Made by a program: the position numbers and the translations under genes
In this document: one piece after another, positions 22,041 through 34,250 of the stretch
How the letters are laid out: each line of letters begins with the position of its first letter
Position numbering within the stretch: position 1 is the stretch's first letter
Assembly: GCA_051453625.1 (NCBI GenBank)
Contig: JBOZIK010000001.1
Span: forward strand, 154,945,866-155,009,865
Reading direction: 5' to 3'
Length of the DNA: 64,000 nt
From: Welwitschia mirabilis
Lineage: Eukaryota > Gnetophyta > Gnetopsida > Welwitschiales
The notes under the pieces: generated by a model
Database searches by the model: none
What the model saw: the letters and a program-made list of their open reading frames with translations, nothing else
What the model was told of the DNA's origin: nothing

Positions 22041-24196
22041 ATGGCCGAAGGGATCCTTTACAAGTGTGATTATAGTTTTACATGTAGGAGTACATGTGAA
22101 AATGATAGTAAACTTCTTATATAGAAACTAGTAACATAAGCTATCATAGTGTTGAGATTTCATAACTTTGGTTTAATAAAATTAACAAAGAAAAATAGAG
22201 CCATATGGCTTTCAAGTTGTAACTCAATAAAATGTTAAAGTCAATTTCAATACATACCATTTAGAGAGTTTATAATAGGCATATGTCCTTTACATTAGGA
22301 AATGATATTTAAGATAAAGCTTTGAGATGTGATTGTGCTATAGAATGCACTCCCAGATACCTAGATAGAGGAGAGATATGCTCTTGTTGCCAAGGTAGAG
22401 GGTAGGAGCTTTAGATATCAACCAGAGCTATCAGTTGTAATATAAGGCGATCGTAATGACATCCTTTTCACTTGGGCTACATGGGAGTTAGCCTACTCGC
22501 TTTTCATTTATTTAGATTAAATCAAACACCAAGGTGAGGCTTTTAAGAGGGAAAAACAAATAGATAAATGCTTCTCCTCTTGACCATTGGTAGTAATCAT
22601 TACCATCAGAAAATTCCATGCAAGCCTAAATTAAAGAAGCTACAAGAATCATTATCATTTTCTTAACTTAATATGATGTATCATTAATTAAAAAAAGAAT
22701 ACTATGGATGTAATTAATGGGTTGTAAACCTTGAATACCATTTAAATACAATAATAGAAGTTATGATATTAGAACCATGTAGTGATGGATCAGCTTACAA
22801 TGCTATATTAGAATGGAAAGCATGATTGTTTTCCTGAATTTTAACATATTAGAAATCCTAGTAGATTATTGAATAACCATCATCTAAGTAATGCATCAAA
22901 ATAACATTCAAGATTATTTATGCATTGAGAGTAATCATAAATGCGTCAAAGATAGAAGAGAAGGAAATGCAAACTATCAAAGATTAAATTGCATGAATAT
23001 TTAGCGCAAATATGCAATAAGTTGCATGAAAGTACAAAAATTTTCCTTAGGCTTAGTAAGGGAAATGCCTTATGAAGTAATCACATGCCCACACTTTGGA
23101 AGAAAGAAAAGAAACCTAGAAGGATATGATGAGATAAAACATCATCATAATCATGAAAACCATCAAATGATTAATGGAGGATGCTGTATAATGGAGGTAC
23201 TAGAAAGGATGAAATTAATCTCATTGAATCAAGGATGTACTTATACTAATATGAAAGATGAAATGTCTTAAACCTTGTATGGTTATGCTTTTTATCTCAT
23301 TAGGATTAGGATTTACATCATAATGACATCAAGTACAATGAATTTAATTAATATTTAAGGTTTCTTAATAAGGAAGATAGTCAAGTTAATTCATGCTATT
23401 ACTTTCCTAGTCCTAGATATTATTTAACTAACCTATTAATGTAAAATGTTATTTTGGCATAATATCTAACTAATGTTATTATCAACTTTCTATCAAAACT
23501 AGTATCATGTTATTTTTTATTATGTAGGCTAAACTAAGCTATGTTATAGTCAATTGGAGGTCTAACTCGTACTTCAAATTGGCATCATCATCCTAGTGTT
23601 TCAAAATTCATAGATCTTTCACTACATGGGTCAAATTAACTACCTCCCTTATTAAGCAATCTCAATTAATGTCTACATACATTGTATTTGAAGTCAAATT
23701 TGATGTATAATGTCAAACGTAGTACCATAAAAGACAAAATCATACAAAGTCTAAGATATCATATGTTATTATATATTTTTATTCTCTATCTTAGGTCTTG
23801 TTCTTTACCTCATCCTTGAGCTTCATCCTTCATTAAGCATTGAACATATTGATGGTTTCCATGGCTATGATGAAAGATTATCTCATCATATCCTTCTAGG
23901 CCTTGTTTCTTCCCTCTTAACCATGAGGAGTTGATTTCTTTATGAGGCAGCTCCCTTGTTAAGCCAAAGGACAATCTTGTACTTCCATAATATTTGTTAC
24001 ATGTTTGTATTAATAGTCAGTGGGATTTGATCATTACTTATGTTTCATTTACTTTCATCTTTGATGCATTTATGATTATTTTTAATGTAATAACAATCTT
24101 GAATGTTATCTTGACCATTTGATTAGATGATTGTTACTTTAATGCTTTGTTATGGTTTTAAGATTAACATGATTAATGTTCTAAAATTCATAAATC

Positions 24197-24315
24197 TATC
24201 ATGTTTTTCATTTTCTACATCACATTGTAAGATAACCTATTTTTGAATTATGTGACTCTACTATGTTTTTAATTTTCTATGTCACATGGTAAGATAACTT
24301 ATTTTTGAATGGTGT
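24197..24315. repeat. 62-bp tandem duplication
   Basis: ATGTTTTTCATTTTCTACAT at 24201 recurs as ATGTTTTTAATTTTCTATGT at 24263, followed in both by a CACAT(T/G)GTAAGATAAC(C/T)T block. Divergence between units is modest. Confidence 0.75.
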
Positions 24316-25380
24316 TAATATTGTTTCAATATCACAAGCCCTATTTATGTACTTAAATTATATTCAACATTTACAAAAAGTGATTTATTAACTAGAAATA
24401 ATATTCTTATTATTTAAGAATCTATCATATTTGGTTAAAGGAATGATGATGATTCTTGTGATTTCCCTAATCTTGACTTGCTGCAATTGTCTTGTGATAA
24501 GGATCACTTCTGATGCTAAAGATGTAAACCATTTACATATTAGTTTTCCTTTCCTTTATAAGTGTTATACTTTTTTAGATTATTACATAATTTTATTTAT
24601 TTGAATGAGAAGTGAGCAATTGAACTCCCTTGTAATCTTCATGGATGAAAAACATCAAGGTTGCCTTATACTGTTAAACAATTTCAGATAATATATTAAT
24701 TACAACGTCATATTATTAATATGATTGACGAAAAATTGGTTAGCCAAAATTCATCACAAAAAGGCCTATTTATATCTTCCTTCTAAATAATTTTTTAAAA
24801 GTTTAATGGGTGAAAATAAATAGATTTATGTGTTTATTGATATGTGAAAATTTTACTCCCATGTATAAGAAACGATTAATTTTTAGACATTTCATTTGTC
24901 CAACTAAAAAAAAGAAGTGTTAGCCTCACATTATTTTGGAAAACATGGAAACATTAGAGGATGCTGTCTTCACAAGTTGAGATACAAAAGAATGTCTTAG
25001 ATATGGTTATTGCAAGCTAATAGCTAAAATTATAAGTAAAGCATTGTAAGATCACATTTAATGCTTTAATTTTTTTCTTTTTTAGTTAGCATTCTGGAAT
25101 GACACATGAGTTGGGAATAACTGATATTGAAGCCACTCCAAAATACCTTGTATTAATTATATTGATAGTTGTTTATGAGTTATCATATCTTAGGATTAGT
25201 AGCAATTTCTTATTTGGTAATAGCCATTTGTGCTTTAGTCTCTGTAAGTGGATGTTATCTTTCAATTCTTGGACATTTATTTTACAAGTATACATATCAT
25301 TTATTACTAAGTAACAACTTTAATCAATAAATAATTATGTTGTAGATTACTACTTATATATTTAGAGGTGACTCTTATAA

Positions 25381-25462
25381 TTTGTTTACTAAAGTAATAC
25401 AAGTTAAGTTTTTATTCTCATTTGTTTTACCAAAGTAATACAAATTAAGTTTTTACTCAAGG
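25381..25462. repeat. 41-bp tandem duplication
   Basis: TTTGTTTACTAAAGTAATAC (25381) recurs as TTTGTTTTACCAAAGTAATA (25421), and both continue into AA(G/A)TTAAGTTTTTA. Non-coding. Confidence 0.75.
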
Positions 25463-26837
25463 AGATGCTTCTAGTCTTGTCAATAGTGCTTACTCAGGTG
25501 TTTATTAATGGTGATTTACGATTGATTTATATTTAAGCATTATTTAATGAAGCTTCTTTTTCTTAGTTTCTTTCTTATTAGTTTACTTCCTCCTATTTAA
25601 TTACTTTTCTCATTCTTCAATTTCACATTCTCTTGTGTTGTTTGGTTTGTGAATAGTTAAATCAATATTAAATCAAGTGATATGCAAGTAAGATTGAAAG
25701 ATTATATGAAGTGATGATTATCTTGGACAAAAGATAATTTAAAATTTTGTGTTTTTGTTGTGTTTCAGGAATTTATTTAATGACAAGTAAAAAGGCATGA
25801 TGTTTTTTTGAAACTAAGATCCTTATGAGATTCCTAAAGATAATTTTAATGATAAGCCAAAAGCATAAAGTTTCGAGAACTCTTTGTAGATGACAAAAGA
25901 GTTAGAAAAGAGCACATGTAAGAATTTACGTATGCTAAAGTTTTTAAGAAATGTAATGAAAAAAATGCATGACGTTAATACTTCTAAAATCTCTAGAGAT
26001 GTCAAAGATCTACATGTCATTCACAAAAGGATTAAATATCTTCCTACATAATTTGATTCTTTGATATCTTTATTGAGGAATTGTAAAACTTATTTCTTTA
26101 TCGTTGGTAAAGTTTACTCAATCATTGTAAAACTTTAACAAAAGGATAATTCAAGTGTGAGAATTATTTCATTGAACATGCATACATGAATTTGAAGAGA
26201 TCTCCATGTGATTTTGATTTAACAAGTAAGGAGATAATATGAGAGAATGTGGAAATGTTAGTCCTCATGTTTTACAAAGAACAAAGAGTACAATGCTAAA
26301 AATTATTTCATTCATAACAATAATTAAAAATATTTATCCATGTTAATGATCATCAACTAGTTCATATCTACAAAATTTATGTTATAATTATGGGTGTATC
26401 TAATGGAGGAGAGATAAGTCTATATGATACTTTCTATGATATTTAATTACCATTATCATTATTATCTATCAATTAATTGATAAATAAAGACTTCTTTATC
26501 ATCTTTTTTGGCTTTTCTTCTAAAATTTTTAAAATTCATAAGATTATAATAGTCCTAGCACCATAATAAAAATATTTTGTAGCTAGTAACTCTACAAACA
26601 AGAAATTGGTTTTAGCTAAACAAAATGATTCTTTAGTGAGGAACATGTTACTCTTGAAGATATAAACTGTTGATTATTTATGATTAACATAGTCCTTCAC
26701 ATCTTAAAATAGGATTTTAAAATTATTAATTTCTTAATTTTGTATGGCTTTATGAATATGGTATGTCTGAGTAAAAAATGGTGAGGCTTTAGAATTATTG
26801 ATAATTGCTCTCTTTCTTGCTTTGCATTATTTTCAAC

Positions 26838-26854
26838 AGGTATGAGAGCTTAGG
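26838..26854 (+). promoter_or_regulatory. Possible tRNA-iMet-type primer binding site
   Basis: The sequence CAACAGGTATGAGAGCTTAG resembles a copia LTR end (CA) followed by the initiator-Met primer binding site, whose normal form is TGGTATCAGAGC. The first T is missing and one C is G. If genuine, an LTR would end here and the sequence to the right would be the interior of an element. No LTR pair could be recognised, so this is tentative. Confidence 0.3.
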
Positions 26855-26999
26855 CTAAGGTCCTTGATTCTCTTAGAAAACTTGCATGCCTTCTTACATA
26901 CTTTACATGCTTTTGCATCTTGCTTATTATATCTAGGGTTTTGCATGCAGATTTTCATTAGGGATCTTTTGCCTAGGGTTACTGTTTGCAGGGCTTTCA

Positions 27000-28430
27000 A
27001 GTTTTTTCGCATAGTTGCTATTCCTCTGTGTTTTCAATCTCCAGAGAAGAAATAGAAGCATAAAAGAAAAAGATCGACACACTAGTGTGAGCTTCAGTTG
27101 AGTTTATTTTCAACGGAGGTAAAGAGACCCGACGAAGACCTTTATACTGAGCTTCTGTTGCCCAAAGCCTGTAGAAAAGCAGCACTTCTGTTGCCCAAAT
27201 TGCACAGAAAAAGTATTGCACTCAACTAAGACTCTTTGCTGTGCTCAAATCCCTGGTTTTTATGTGATCCATGGCTACCTCTGTCACCTCTTCCTTGCGT
27301 CGATTCTAGGGACACAAGGCCTGTCCCTGGTTTGAGACGGAGTTTGATGCATTCATTACATAGGAGATCTGCGGCAGAAAGGCCGAAAAGTTCAAGTATC
27401 TCTGCGGGAGATCTGTGTTCTGACAGAAAAGCTCAAGCATCTCAGTGGGATATCTGTTTGTAGGGTGCATGCGCTCATCAGTCCAAACACACTCTAGCTA
27501 CCCGTGAACTTAGCGCCTCTGTTGCGGTGTTAGTGGAGGCAGAGTCTGTGCAAGTGGTGAGTGCACGGTGGTTTCTTGGGCAAAAACAAGTGTAATGGCA
27601 TAGCACATCCGCCAATTCACGTGTGAAGCAAACCACATATCGGAACAATCGATGTGAAAAGTGTGGTTTCTGGCGGTGTCGTGTGCTGAATCCGCACAGT
27701 ACAGCGTAGCATTGATTCATGCAACATAAACTCAAGTCATGCGTTTCTTCCCTGAGTTTTCACCACCGCCGTTCCGTTTGACTATGGTTTTACACTGGGG
27801 TGGAGTTGTGAGTGGGGTCGGCCCTCGAGCACTTGGCTCTTTTTGGAAGTCGCTACTCACCCCGTGTTGTAGTCCATCTCGGCGTCAGAGCTGCCTCACA
27901 TAAATTTGCGTTTTGATGATTAAGCTGCCAGAGGTGTTTCACTGATTGCTTTTACGTCTGTATGGATCATTTTTCTTGCCGTTGCTGCGACCACTGATTA
28001 TGCTGTTGCTAAGGTTTCTGCCAGCCGCAGTTTGACTGTAGCTCCTTTGTCTGTTTCGAAAAGTTTTCCCGTCGTTGCTGGAAGCGCTTATTCCGCCGTT
28101 GGTAGAGACGACTGGAGGACCAACGCGATCGTTGGGGCCCATAACGCAAATCAGGACTACGGGTTCTGCGCTTCAATGGCAGTGTTGCACTTCTCTAGTT
28201 TGGTAATGCGCAGGCAAGAGGGCAACCCTGTAATTTGAAACCTATAGTTCCGGGCTTCATTCTTTTGGCTGCAACCATTAGCCGGCTTCGCTGCGCATGC
28301 CCCTTTGTGAGCATTCTGGTGGCCTCCCCATGCCTACGAGCTGTAGAATTTTCTCTGTCTTCATTCAGACCAATGGACATCTCCAATCCACTCCTTAATC
28401 ACCTCATGTTTTTAATTGGTAAGAAGTCTT
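27000..28430. other. GC-rich, CpG-bearing island of unknown origin
   Basis: This 1.4-kb block has clearly higher GC and more intact CpG sites than everything around it. It starts with a 35-bp imperfect repeat (CTTCTGTTGCCCAAA at about 27153 and 27187) and a 41-bp imperfect repeat (AAGCTCAAGCATCTC-like units at about 27387 and 27428). A stop-free plus-strand frame of about 104 codons (27924-28238) begins with a hydrophobic stretch (SLIAFTSVWIIFLAVAA) that could be a membrane segment. No family is recognised. Candidates are the interior of a non-autonomous LTR element, a gene fragment or a captured host sequence. Confidence 0.4.
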
Positions 28431-30320
28431 GATGACCACAAAGAGCTTTACATAAATATGGATCCTTTGTTAAGCTGCTTTGCACTTTAAGCTCTTCCAC
28501 TAGTTCTTAACTGAAATAACTATGTAGTTTGGGCCATACAGAAATTAGTCTCTCTTAAGTAAAAACATCTTAAGCATTCCAAGGTCTAAATTCCTATGCA
28601 TGTATTAGTAATTGAGAGTGTATTGAGTGAAGGCTGGAAGCACAATAGTAATGTATACTTAGATTTCATCATTAAGTCAATAAGAAGATACAAGTATAAT
28701 TAATTAAAAAGTATTGAGTCTAAAGTATAAGTAGGTTGCCAACATCACATCATACTCTGACTTTTTGTAGACAAGAATCATACCTTTAAAAAGGACGGTA
28801 TCACTACTCAGATTAGGAGTAAGACCTAAAATTAACAAAGTTTTTACTTACCTATAATTAACAAAGTTTTTGCTTAATCATTCAATGATTTAGGCCTCTT
28901 CTATTAAAATTTACTATGTTCACATAAGGATTTATAGACAAAATTACTTTATTTTAGTTTATATGTGCGATTGTCATAAAATTAGCTTTGCCTGTTTGTC
29001 TAGATTGGATGGATCATTTGACTTGTGGATGTGACTAATATCCCTCTTAAATTGATTATACCTCCTCATTGTGAGTTTTTCTTTTTTCTTTTGTGACGTT
29101 CTTTTATGGTTATTTTGATTTAGACAGATCGTTTAACTTCTTGATGTGAGTAAGAAAATGACTACATCTTTTCGGTTTTCCTTCTCCTCACTTTTTCATC
29201 TTAATTTAATAAGTTTTCTATGTATGAAGAATAAATCCATTATTTAAGTATGGATGTGAGTAATATCCCCCTAGATAGCAACTGTACCTTACAACTTGTC
29301 AAACCCCTTTCCTATTAGAATAACTATGGCAACCTCAACAAACAAGTTTCAAATGTTGTCAGACTATTTCACATTGGTACTGACACCCAGAATCATGGCT
29401 GACATATGAAGCACTCTTCAAGATGATCAAAGTTGAGAAGTTTAATATGAAGATTTCATATCCATCATACACACATATGGTTTTGACACCAATTTCTTTG
29501 AGAAAGCACATGTTCCTTTTCAACCTTTAGAGTAAGACGATGCTTGAAAGTCTATTAATAGTAAGTTAATAGAAATTATGAGAAAATATGAGGAAATCTA
29601 TAGCTTTGTAACATAAGTTTATAGATCGCAATAAGACCATGTACATCAAATTCATCACAAACTTCATCACATTGTAAGATACATTCTACTCAAAGAATGA
29701 TTTGAAGCTCATCAATTTCATACCAAATATGAATAACTTGCATTATGAGAGAGAAAAGATACAACAACCAATTGTATAAATTATTAATACTGACATAAAG
29801 GTTGACAGAACCGAAGTTGCATACATTACATCAACTTTGTTAGATGTTATTTGGAGGATTCATCTTTTACATAGCTCAAATGAATGAAGTCCACCAACAA
29901 CCATAGGCAATGTTATGCTAATAACATATGTATTACTAAACTAAGATACTTTCTAGCTAGGTTTGATTACAATTATGAAAAACTGAGCTTAGTAAATATG
30001 TTTTTATCTTCAAATGACCTTAAAAAGTCTCTAAAACTAACTTTTGATCAACATGAGCTTAGTAAGTATCTTGCTATCTTCAAATCAACTTTAAAAAAAG
30101 CTCTAGAGCAACTTTTAAAGTGCAGAAAACTAAATCTTCAGAGGAAAAAAATTATATTACAAAGCTCTTTATTATTTTTCCTTTTCAACTTTCTAGAAGG
30201 AAAACAAATCAAGCTCATGAAGTCAATAAAAAGCAAAATCATTAACAAAATCGTTTTTTTCTTTTAATGTAAAAAATCGTCATAAAAACTTTTAGTAGGA
30301 TTATTTAAAGATAATGAATT
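28431..30320. other. AT-rich sequence with weak repeats, no gene
   Basis: Motifs of the type GGATGTGAGTAATATCCCC recur near 29024, 29130 and 29250, suggesting old repeat debris. A 127-codon plus-strand frame (29884-30267) is not a gene: it overlaps a 70-bp tandem duplication whose two units are read in different frames. A start such as ATGGCAACCTCAACAAACAA at 29325 is gag-like in style but is followed by stops. Confidence 0.45.
29985..30124. repeat. 70-bp tandem duplication
   Basis: GAGCTTAGTAAATATG at 29985 recurs as GAGCTTAGTAAGTATC at 30055, each followed by ATCTTCAAAT and an A-rich CTCTA block. The period is not a multiple of three, so the duplication is not at protein level. Confidence 0.75.
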
Positions 30321-31342
30321 TGTTAGCATCTTATGGCACCCTAGAGGGTGGTGAATAGGGTAATATTAAAAATTTTGCAATTATAATACTGAAATATATA
30401 GTTGATGATAAATCTGTGTTTAATGATAATCAAAACTTCAGAAAGAAAGTAAAGAACAAGTGCACTAGCAATTTATAGTAGTTCAGTCTAAATCCTACTC
30501 CACTCTCAAGGGGCAACAACTACTATTAGCCTTCTAGTTTCCTTAACTTCAAATGTTACATACAACATCCCTATCACCAGGGATCTTCTTTCAGCTTTTA
30601 TGCCAAGCTCAACTCAATGAGCTGTTTCTGGAGTAATACAAGATAGAAATGTCTGATGGTATGGTGCCTTACTTTTTACACAATACATTAGCTTTGAAGG
30701 ACAAAATAAGAGACCTTATAGAGAGAGATAATTACTCATTTTAGTACAAGAAGAGAGAGAGAGTGTGTGATGTCACTAGTTTGAGTATAGAATAATCTCA
30801 TAACAATTTGTCTCTTTTGAATCTCAAAATGGTAATTTTGACAAGAGATGAGTATATATTTATAGAGCTCTTTAGTCCTAATGTTGGTTAGTGTGTGAGA
30901 GAGGATTTGAGACGTTTGTGCCTTGAAGTCCTCAAACCGACATTCTTAACAGATAAATTTTTGCATCCATGATTGCGTTGACAAACATCCCATTGATAAA
31001 TCTTGGACATCTTGATTTTAAGAGTAGTCTCTAATAAAATTGAGAAGATCTTCAGATGTCCCAAATAATAGGTCCAACATCCCAATATTGAAGGTCCATG
31101 AATAGGCTAGGATGTTCATGTTTCATAGGATGGATGTTTCAATACAAAAAAAATAGCTTATAGGGTTGAACATCCTAGTTTTATAGGGTAGACATCTCAA
31201 TACAAAAAAGAGCTTATAAGGCTAGATGTCCTAGTTTCATAGGGAAGAACTTTGAGAGTAATGTCTATGAATTTACTGATGGCATGTAAAAAGTATTCAT
31301 TTAAAATAGGCCAGAACTTAAACTAGTACCTTCTGACATGCA
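30321..31342 (-). repeat. 3' LTR of the copia element
   Basis: Similar along its length to 39126-40060. Shared landmarks are the CCTACTCCACTCTCA block (about 30496 and 39249), GATCTTCTTTCA (about 30582) and GATAGAAATGTCTGATGG-like sequence (about 30643). Plus-strand ends are TGTTAGCATC... and ...GACATGCA. On the sense strand it is preceded by a purine tract (AGAAGAAGAAGAAA, 31356-31343), the expected polypurine tract, which fixes its U3 end. U3 contains tandem units (31105-31250). Confidence 0.82.
31105..31250 (-). repeat. Tandem 56-58-bp units in LTR U3
   Basis: Three units start at about 31105, 31163 and 31219, each with a GATGTYC / CATAGG / GACATCY / CAATACAAAAAA / AGCTTATA order. The same array occurs in the other LTR at about 39850-40000. 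Being in U3, close to the start of the LTR, they have the position of promoter or enhancer repeats, but function is inferred. Confidence 0.7.
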
Positions 31343-32740
31343 TTTCTTCTTCTTCTTCTAAGGAGGAAGCAAACTTTCTATATCTGAAAAAATGGTCATC
31401 TTCTTAAGAGAGTACAGATCAAGTGGTTTGGGTACTTTAACCATTTCCTCATTTTTTTCCTACTACGAATTGATGATTCTCAAAAATAACAGTAATAAGC
31501 CCACTGAATGGTAAACTTGAGTAGTTGACTATTGAAAACTATCTAATTTAGAACATTATGAAATTGTAAAAGATTATCTCCACTTAAGTACCAAGGTAGC
31601 ATAAAATATAAGCACATAAAGAAGACACTTCGTTTTTATGCCTTAGCTTAGAAACCAAATTATTAGTGGAGATCTGAAACACAACTCTGTAAAATGGTTT
31701 TAATTGATTCATTGGGATGTTTTCTCTTTAATGCACATTTTCACCACATAGTTTGGTAGTTAAAACATCTTTAGAAATAGCTTCTTGCAAGGAGCTAACT
31801 AAAGAAATATATCTGAAAAAGCCTTTATTAGGATATCTCGTCACAAGAGAGATAGCCTCTATATCTACTTTAACTATTCTTCTAAATAATTTGGTTGTGA
31901 TTTTCCATGCATTGGAATAAAAAATATCATTACAATAGAACAAACATATCATTCTTGTTAAGGCCCTAGTGTGTGGATCTAATGCACACATTTAGCCTTG
32001 TTCTTCAAATTTGTAAGCTATCTTCACCTCATTCAAGAAAGATTTAAGATAAATCTTTCTTTTAGGTCATATGTGCCTTTTGTTAAAATCATTAAACTAG
32101 GACTTTCTGTGGTTTAGAGAAATGAATCATCCTTCCTCTAAAGTTGGTTATTTTCACTTTGTAAATACAGCTAGCTTACTTCTCATCATGATGAAGGTTT
32201 AAAAATTCTAGAGTGGAAAGAAAAAAACAAAAAAATGATAAAATGAAGAATGAATGAAATTTTTAGGCTTTAGAGGGGGTTTTAAAACCCCGGTTGGAGT
32301 GTGAGATGTCTTGTCATTTTGTGTCCACATAAAGCGTGATCGTCTGCAATCGTTCATTAGGACGTCCAGATTATAAGAAAAGTTTTTAAACTTCATGCAA
32401 AAGAAAATGCCAGATTTAGAGATGGAACATCCGGCTTGTAAAACATGGATTTTTGACCTAGTTCAAAAGTGCATATCTAGGATTTGAAAATGGATGTCCA
32501 AGTTTTTAAAGAAAAACACAAAAAAACTGAAAGACAAGCAGACATGTGGTGTGTTAAAATGGGATGTCTGAAATCAATGCAGAACCAATCTAAGTGAGAG
32601 TGATAATAGAGTAAGAACAGTTTGTTTAGATAATAGAATTTTTGCAAAAAGGACCAAGACAATTTTAGGGAGAAAAATATTTGCCAAGATAATATACAAT
32701 ATTAACACTAATGAAATTCTAGTAATCAAGTTCATACCTC
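31343..32740 (-). other. Long 3' non-coding region of the copia element
   Basis: This 1.4-kb region lies between the end of RNase H and the polypurine tract. Several short minus-strand frames (for example 31991-31728 and 32396-32208) show no recognisable domain. Sirevirus-like elements often have an extra ORF or long spacer here; no envelope-like membrane protein is discernible. GGATGTCC/GGACATCC-like words recur (near 32360, 32426, 32490 and 32561). Confidence 0.6.
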
Positions 32741-34250
32741 AAGGGGACAGGCCTCTATGCCTAGATTTTTCCTTTAAAAGATTACATATCCTTCATTGAG
32801 GGATTTGGTCATGAAGTCTATAATTTGATGATCAGTATTAACATATTATAATTTAGTAGTACCATTTGGTACCTGATATCTGATGAATTGATGTCTTATA
32901 TTGATATGTTTAGTACGAGAATGTTTTATGGTACTAATAGCACTTGTATTGTCATAGTACATCTCGATCTCTTGAATTTTACTTCAAAGTCAATTAACAT
33001 TTGTTTCATCTAGATGAGATAAGCACAACAAGCTCTGGCAGCTATGTATTTAGCTTTTGTTGTATAAAAGGAAGTTGTATTTTGTTTTCTACTCAGCCAA
33101 GAAACAAGATAATTACCCATAAAAAAATAGGCTCTAGTTATGATCTTCTTGTCTTCGATGTGACCTCTACAATTTCCATTACTATATCTAACAAGATCAA
33201 GCATAGTGTCATATGAATACTATAAACCAAAATTTTGACCCTGTTTCAACTATCTAAGAATTCTTTTGATGTAGACATAGTGGAATTCTTTAGGTTTTGA
33301 CTAATACCTAGCACACACGCCAATACTATGAGCTATGTCTGGCCTACCTACTATAACATATAGGAGACTTTCTATTATGTCTTTAAAAAGTTTCTGATCT
33401 GTTTGTTTGTTAGGCTCATGTTTACTCATTTTAGCATTTGTGGATAGAGGTGTTCTTGAATCTTTTTCATTAATCATATCATATTTTTTCAAGATATCTC
33501 TAATATATTTAGTTTGGCTTATGAAGGTACCTTCTTTTAACTGGTTGATTTAAAGACCAAGAAAGGAGTTTAATTCACCTACCATACTCATTTTGAATTC
33601 CTTCTACATAAGTTTAGCAAATTCTTAAGTAAGCATAATTTTTGTTGATCTAAATACTATGTCATTAACATAAATTTATACTATCAATTTATCTTTGTTC
33701 TCATGTTTGATAAATAGAGTGAAATCAGCATTACCTTTAGCAAATTCATTTAAAACAAGAAATGTATTTAGTTTATTGAACCAAGATCTAGGAGCTTTCT
33801 TTAATCCATGCAAGGATTTATCTAGTTTATACATAATATTAGGAAATTTAGGATCTATGAAACCTGTGGGTTGAGATACATAAACTTCCTCATTGATATA
33901 CCCATTAAAAAATGCACTTTTGACATCCATTTGAAATAATTTAATTTTATGAAAATAAGTAAAGCTTAATAGCATTCGTATAGCTTTTAACCTGGCAACT
34001 GGAGTAAACGTTTCACCATAGTTTATGCTTTCCTATTAACTATATCCTTTAGCAACCAATCGATATTTGTTTTGCATTATGTTGTGATTTTAGTCTCTTT
34101 TATTCTTGAACATACATTTTGTTCTAATGACATGCTTTCCTTAAGAAGGAGTTACTACATCCTAGACTTTGTTTCTTTTAAATTGATATAGCTTATTTTG
34201 CATAGCCAACATTCATGCTTCATATTTCTCTTCTTCCTAAAATATTTTAA
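32740..34250 (-). mobile_element. Copia RT and RNase H domains
   Basis: RT: FQMDVKSAFFNGYINEEVYV and SLHGLKKAPRSWFNKLNTFL (33975-33740) are the standard copia RT blocks. The catalytic YVDD box reads YVND near 33661-33675. RNase H follows: SLLYVIVGRPDIAHSIGVCARY (about 33370-33301), then a broken SWLSRKQNTTSF..TKAKYIAA block (about 33110-33020), then an end matching the H-x-RTKHIDIRYH region with stops (about 32960-32880). Stops and shifts separate these pieces. It would have made the element's cDNA. Confidence 0.85.

Larger units (their letters stand above)
21063..26830. other. AT-rich intergenic sequence with two small tandem duplications
   Basis: No gene or element motif is recognised. A 100-N gap lies at 21941-22040. 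A 62-bp tandem duplication (units from about 24197 and 24259, both containing ACATNGTAAGATAAC) and a 41-bp one (units from 25381 and 25421, both containing AAAGTAATACAA) are visible. Short frames such as 23026-23271 have no homology I can name. Confidence 0.5.

Noticed and set aside
29884-30267. 127-codon plus-strand frame as a gene
   Set aside because: It spans a 70-bp tandem duplication whose units are read in different frames, and it is an AT-rich Lys/Leu frame with no homology.
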